Below the pieces are notes generated by a model. The model was not told the origin of the DNA. It worked only from the letters and a program-made list of their open reading frames with translations, and did not search any database. Of a stretch of DNA of 10,494 nt, positions 7,337 to 10,494 are shown piece after piece. The first letter of the stretch is position 1. Every line of letters starts with the position of its first letter. This DNA comes from Planctomycetaceae bacterium (lineage in GTDB: Bacteria > Planctomycetota > Planctomycetia > Planctomycetales > Planctomycetaceae), in contig CANJZR010000085.1 of assembly GCA_947479075.1 (NCBI GenBank), forward strand, positions 1 through 10,494, given 5' to 3'. A program made the translations under genes and the position numbers.

Positions 7337-7374
7337 TCTAGTCTCCAGCTCTCGGATTAACCCAAGAGACTAGA
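7337..7374 (-). repeat. 9-bp inverted repeat spanning the DUF1559 stop codon
   Basis: TCTAGTCTC (7337-7345) and GAGACTAGA (7366-7374) are perfect inverted copies with a 20-nt loop. The right arm contains the DUF1559 stop codon (TAG, complement of 7370-7372). No T-run follows on the minus strand. Together with the hairpin at 7293-7324 it gives two stem-loops in the 119-nt gap, as expected for 3'-end protection or staged termination. Confidence 0.5.
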
Positions 7375-8494
7375 ATTCACCCAAAACACCACCGTCTGCG
7401 TAGCAGAACAGGCGGGCCATTTGCAGGCGGTCGATGTTCTGGCTGACGAACCGGACGGTTCCGTCGGCCATGACAAAGTGTGCACCACCCGTGTGGAATG
7501 CATACCAACCCCAGACGTTACCGCAGTTGATGGTACAGTCTCCGTTGCTTCGGCCAGCAAGACGTGAGCTGGTTGGTGAAACACCACGGAAGAAGTGGGC
7601 AGTCGCATGCTGCCAGTCGTTCCAGGAGTCTCCCATGAAGCCGATGGCTTCGTCGCTGTCGTTGCCGATCTTCTTACCATTGAGCCATTCGCCGTGATCG
7701 GGAGCCGAACGCTCACCGCAGATCAGAGTGTTTGACGTTCCATCGGTAATCCGAGCGATCTTAACACCACCGGAGTTCACACTACTTTTGACGCCGCTTG
7801 GAGTCGTCTCGACATCCAAGATCGCTCCAATGGTGAAGTTGCCCTGTGCGCCGTAATCATCGTTGATGATGCCGCCGGGAGCCATGCCGACGTAGTCAAG
7901 TGCTCCGCCTGCGTGGTAGCAGTCAGGTGACAAGTCGCTCAGCCAGTCATCCTTGTAAATCGCATTGACGTTTGAGGAACGTGGAACACTGGGGCAGATG
8001 TAAACTGGAATCACAGATCCGCTGATGGCAGCGTAATCTTGGCCTTGAGAATAAGTGCCGCCTCCAGCATGTCTTGGCGGAGCAGCGCCAGCAGCACCGA
8101 AGAACATCGGCACACTGAAGTTGATCTTGTTGTACAAAGGAGTCTGATCCACAAATGGCAGAATCAACTCTGTCCAAATGTGAATGTTCGAGTCACCAAT
8201 GCCAGAGCCGGTCGGCGTCTGAGGACCTTCTCCGATATCGAAAATCGGGTCATTCGCTACGCAGTACATCGCACCTGGGAATGTGTTGAAGGTGCTTTCG
8301 TAGTTGTGGAACGCCAAGCCGATTTGCTTGAGGTTGTTCTTGCACTGGCTGCGACGGGCAGCTTCACGAGCCTGCTGAACTGCTGGGAGCAGCAGAGCAA
8401 TCAAAACAGCAATGATGGCGATAACAACGAGCAGCTCGATCAGCGTAAATGCACGCTGGCGCTGCAGGTTCTTACCATGAGACGATGTCAACAT
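7370..8494 (-). CDS. DUF1559 family prepilin-like protein
   Basis: A 374-residue protein of the DUF1559 (SBP_bac_10) family, expanded in planctomycetes. The ATG at 8494 is preferred because AAAGG lies 7 nt upstream; an in-frame GTG at 8509 would consume that site. The N-terminus is a type IV prepilin/pseudopilin signal: basic residues, then A15/F16-T-L-I-E with Glu at +5, and the hydrophobic helix LLVVIAIIAVLIALLLPAVQ. EAARRSQCKNNLKQIGLAFHNYES follows as the usual continuation of that helix. The C-terminus has the family signature H-x9-DG exactly (His334, Asp344-Gly345), then GTVRFVSQNID. It is probably inserted in the cytoplasmic membrane, cleaved by a prepilin peptidase and presented outward; no molecular function is established. 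It leads a two-gene unit with the lipoprotein and has an unusually structured leader. Confidence 0.96.
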   Translation of the reverse strand: MLTSSHGKNLQRQRAFTLIELLVVIAIIAVLIALLLPAVQQAREAARRSQCKNNLKQIGLAFHNYESTFNTFPGAMYCVANDPIFDIGEGPQTPTGSGIGDSNIHIWTELILPFVDQTPLYNKINFSVPMFFGAAGAAPPRHAGGGTYSQGQDYAAISGSVIPVYICPSVPRSSNVNAIYKDDWLSDLSPDCYHAGGALDYVGMAPGGIINDDYGAQGNFTIGAILDVETTPSGVKSSVNSGGVKIARITDGTSNTLICGERSAPDHGEWLNGKKIGNDSDEAIGFMGDSWNDWQHATAHFFRGVSPTSSRLAGRSNGDCTINCGNVWGWYAFHTGGAHFVMADGTVRFVSQNIDRLQMARLFCYADGGVLGEF

Positions 8495-8537
8495 GAACGG
8501 ACCTTTCACAAAGAGTAGAACGCCGAATGGCCAGATA

Positions 8538-8624
8538 CAGACTCACTTGAGTCTGACCCGAAGAGGATTTCGTTGATTAGAAGCAACGACACGCGATGAT
8601 AGACATCGCGAGACCAAACGGTCT
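8538..8624 (-). promoter_or_regulatory. Structured leader with four packed hairpins upstream of DUF1559
   Basis: Four perfect, non-overlapping hairpins fill 71 of 87 nt. In plus-strand coordinates: CAGACTC/GAGTCTG (8538-8544/8549-8555, 4-nt loop), TCGTTG/CAACGA (8570-8575/8584-8589, 8-nt loop), CGCGATG/CATCGCG (8592-8598/8604-8610, 5-nt loop) and AGACC/GGTCT (8611-8615/8620-8624, 4-nt loop). Hairpins three and four abut. Read as minus-strand RNA, the last hairpin ends 43 nt before the DUF1559 start codon. The second and third loops both contain UCUA. This suggests a structured 5' untranslated region; whether it senses a ligand, stabilises RNA or binds a protein cannot be told. I recognise no known riboswitch class in it. 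Confidence 0.55.
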
Positions 8625-8693
8625 GTCCCCGGAACACGAAAGACTTTCACGTATCGTAAGGCGAAATTTTTGTGAAATCTAGAGTGTTGGCCG

Positions 8694-8711
8694 ATTTTTT
8701 ACCAAAAAAAT
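8694..8711. repeat. A/T-only palindrome upstream of the DUF1559 leader
   Basis: ATTTTTT (8694-8700) and AAAAAAT (8705-8711) form a perfect 7-bp inverted repeat around ACCA. It sits in the most A/T-rich stretch of the window, about 70 nt upstream of the hairpin leader. It may be part of the promoter region (bend or UP-like element). I could not identify convincing -35/-10 boxes around it. Confidence 0.35.
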
Positions 8712-9364
8712 ATACGAAGATAGGAACGCGATTCCGCGCCCTTCTCGGTCATAAAATCTTACTGCGGCTTCTGTTTTGATGTCTTCCAGGCTGAAGATGC
8801 CTGTCCGATACCGAATTTCAGTTCATTGGCGTTGAGATCCTGAAAGTGATGTTCTGTGCTGCCGCTGTGGCGTGTGCTTTCATGGATACGAAATCCACGA
8901 TCACAAAATGGTCGTTTCCACTCAGAAAATGACAGTCGGGAAAGACATACGCCAATCTGAGTCGCACCGCACATCTTCCCTGCAATTGATTACCTGCTCT
9001 GGAAAGAAAAGATTCGATCCAGAATGCTGTTTTTTTGAAAGAAACTTAGAAAGGCATTATTTTCGCGCATTTGAATATTGATTTCTGCGTGCAAGTTGTG
9101 GCCAGATCGATTCTTCCTTCAAACCGCTAGCCTCGTGCGAATCCTCAAATACGCGAAAGTCACTAGGACATATTCTGCTGGGAATCCCTGAGGTGAAAGA
9201 TCGCGATTGGTGTTTGGATCCGGAAAACTCGAAGTGTCCGGAGGGGCTGGAAGGCCGAATGAGGATCATGGGGCGTGGTTTCCACTCTCCAGATGGCGGT
9301 GCCGCGCTTTCGCCAAAAGTTGGGCAGCTGCGTCTGCGACGACCAGAGCGTCTAACTGATTGAC
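8712..9364. other. Gene-free stretch between DUF1559 and the FHA gene
   Basis: Several open frames of 68-140 codons cross this stretch on both strands, but none has a ribosome binding site with a plausible start, a recognisable domain or natural composition (they are rich in Arg, Ser, Cys and His). No tRNA-like fold, insertion-sequence end or tandem repeat was seen. Base composition is more A/T-rich in 8640-9120 than in flanking genes. It is best read as a long regulatory or decayed intergenic region. Confidence 0.5.
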
Positions 9365-9381
9365 GTTGCAATCGTTGCAAC
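9365..9381. promoter_or_regulatory. Candidate operator, 7-3-7 inverted repeat upstream of the FHA gene
   Basis: GTTGCAA (9365-9371) and TTGCAAC (9375-9381) are perfect inverted copies around TCG, and CGTTGCAA also occurs twice as a direct repeat (9364-9371 and 9373-9380). The TTGCAA-n-CG-TTGCAA layout resembles operators of LacI/GalR-type repressors. It lies about 200 nt before the FHA start, next to TTGACA at 9391. No regulator gene is in the window, so the binding protein is unknown. Confidence 0.4.
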
Positions 9382-9578
9382 CTCTTCAAGTTGACAACGC
9401 CATGCCAGAGTTGGAACCGAATCAGCGCAGATGAATAGTGTGTGATCCTCACCGAATCAGTTCGATCGCAAAGTTGCATCGGGTGTTGATCGGGAATGCG
9501 GATCGGTGCAAGTCGATCGCTGGCGGAACTGATGGCTGTGGATAATCCATGACGATTTCAAAAGCCACTGAGGGAACC

Positions 9579-10494
9579 ATGGAACTCTCGACAAAGCGTT
9601 CCACTTCCACGCCGAAACTGGTTCTGGAGCCCGTGCGCTCGAGTACGCGCGTCAATTCGCATCCCCTGGCTCTGGGACGTTACCTGATTGGGTCCGCTGC
9701 AGATTGTGATATCACGATTACCGTTGCAGGTGTTGCTCCTCAGCATTGTCTGATGATTGTCGGTGCCAACAAGACCGTCGTCAAAGCGATCTCGCCGCTG
9801 ACCTGGATCAATGACGGACCGCTGACTGAGGCGGTGCTCAAGCATGGCGAGCGGTTAATTCTGGGGCCGGTGGAACTGCGAACGCGGCTGCCCGAGGTCT
9901 CGGAGTGGGTCAGTCAGGGGGATGAGGCTGGTACGCAGCCAAATGCCCCTGCCCCGACGATCCCGAGTGTGACTTCACAATACGAGCCTCCCCAGATCGA
10001 AGAACTGCTGGATCAGGCCCGTTTGCATCTGCAAACCGCCATCGATGGCTCCCTGGGCCAGGCCGATTCCTGGTCCGAGGATCTGCCGCTGACGGAAGCC
10101 GTCAAAATTCATGCGGCGTCCGCAGTGGACAGTAATCAGGCGGGTGAGATCGTCGCAGTGCCCGATCCTGGATCTTCGGTCACGGAGTTTCCTGAACAGG
10201 CAGCCCGCATCGAGCTGTTGAGAGCAGATCTCGATCGTCGGGCGATGGAACTCGGCGAACGTGCCCGGGCCGTTGATTATCTCGCCACTGAGTTGTCGAC
10301 CCGCGAAGAGCAGCTGATGACTCGCGAGCGGGAGTTGATCAGTCGCGAGTCTCGCTTGCAGTCGGTCGTCAATCAGGTCGACCAGCGTGAGGAGTCGCTG
10401 ATTGCCGAAGAGCGGGTTCTGCATGCCCGCCTGCAACAGGCGGCAGAGGCTGAACGGCAATCCGCACAATCAATCTCCCTGCAGATGGAAGAGA
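9579..10494 (+). CDS. FHA-domain protein with long coiled coil (partial, runs off window)
   Basis: The frame is open from 9549 to the window end without a stop, giving at least 305 residues. The ATG at 9579 is preferred because GAGG lies 5 nt upstream; the ATG at 9549 (ten codons earlier, right after an in-frame TAA at 9543) is the alternative. Residues about 32-103 fit a forkhead-associated domain: LGRYLIGSAADCDITI, then PQHC, INDG and ERLILGPVEL. FHA domains normally bind phosphothreonine peptides. Here GR (33-34), His56 and Asn78 of the usual set are present, but the Ser of S-x-x-H is Ala53, so binding may be weakened. A Pro-rich, acidic linker (about 110-205) leads to a coiled coil (205-305+) with R-E-x-x-L heptads at about 242-260. 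No signal peptide or membrane segment is seen, so it is likely cytosolic, a scaffold in Ser/Thr kinase signalling by inference. Confidence 0.85.
   Translation, partial: MELSTKRSTSTPKLVLEPVRSSTRVNSHPLALGRYLIGSAADCDITITVAGVAPQHCLMIVGANKTVVKAISPLTWINDGPLTEAVLKHGERLILGPVELRTRLPEVSEWVSQGDEAGTQPNAPAPTIPSVTSQYEPPQIEELLDQARLHLQTAIDGSLGQADSWSEDLPLTEAVKIHAASAVDSNQAGEIVAVPDPGSSVTEFPEQAARIELLRADLDRRAMELGERARAVDYLATELSTREEQLMTRERELISRESRLQSVVNQVDQREESLIAEERVLHARLQQAAEAERQSAQSISLQMEE

Noticed and set aside
8759..8974. 71-codon open frame on the minus strand
   Set aside because: No recognisable family, no ribosome binding site, and Cys/His/Ser-rich chance composition.
9391..9419. TTGACA as a -35 box for the FHA gene
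   Set aside because: No acceptable -10 hexamer at 16-18 nt (GAACCG/AACCGA), so the promoter cannot be supported.
9057..9479. 140-codon open frame on the minus strand
   Set aside because: Arg/Ser-rich, no domain, no Shine-Dalgarno before the start, and composition unlike the real genes; best read as a chance frame.
9975..10469. 164-codon open frame on the minus strand
   Set aside because: Lies antisense to the coiled-coil part of the FHA gene, whose plus-strand frame has clear domain structure; a shadow frame.

Overview
The window reads as a chromosome segment of a planctomycete (Planctomycetota, probably Planctomycetales). The grounds are gene content: a Tat-exported DUF1501 protein, a DUF1559 prepilin-like protein with the H-x9-DG signature followed by a small CarboxypepD_reg-type lipoprotein, secreted LamG and beta-propeller proteins, and a long FHA/coiled-coil protein. 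No genus can be named from the sequence alone. No tRNA, rRNA, CRISPR array, transposase or phage gene was seen.

Layout. 51-1406 (minus): DUF1501 protein. 1407-1675: divergent intergenic region with a candidate promoter facing right. 1676-2020 (plus): RidA-superfamily protein closest in pattern to E. coli YoaB. 2099-3766 (plus): exported protein in which a seven-unit beta-propeller sits inside a LamG-type domain. 3796-5292 (minus, convergent): exported glycosidase-like propeller protein. 5404-6573 (minus): exported SGNH/GDSL hydrolase. 6714-6757: strong intrinsic terminator. 6777-7250 (minus): lipoprotein. 7370-8494 (minus): DUF1559 protein, preceded by a leader with four packed hairpins (8538-8624). 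8625-9548: no convincing gene, but an A/T palindrome and a 7-3-7 inverted repeat of operator type. 9579-end (plus): FHA/coiled-coil protein, cut by the window edge and never reaching a stop codon.

Working together. The SGNH hydrolase and the propeller protein lie in the same direction 111 nt apart and may be co-transcribed. With the convergent LamG/propeller protein they form a group of exported proteins of carbohydrate-active type, though no substrate can be assigned. DUF1559 and the lipoprotein are a recurrent planctomycete pair; a hairpin between them and a strong terminator after them suggest one unit with unequal expression. The two things most worth a second look are the hairpin-packed DUF1559 leader and the propeller-in-LamG architecture. 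No clearly new multi-gene system is visible.
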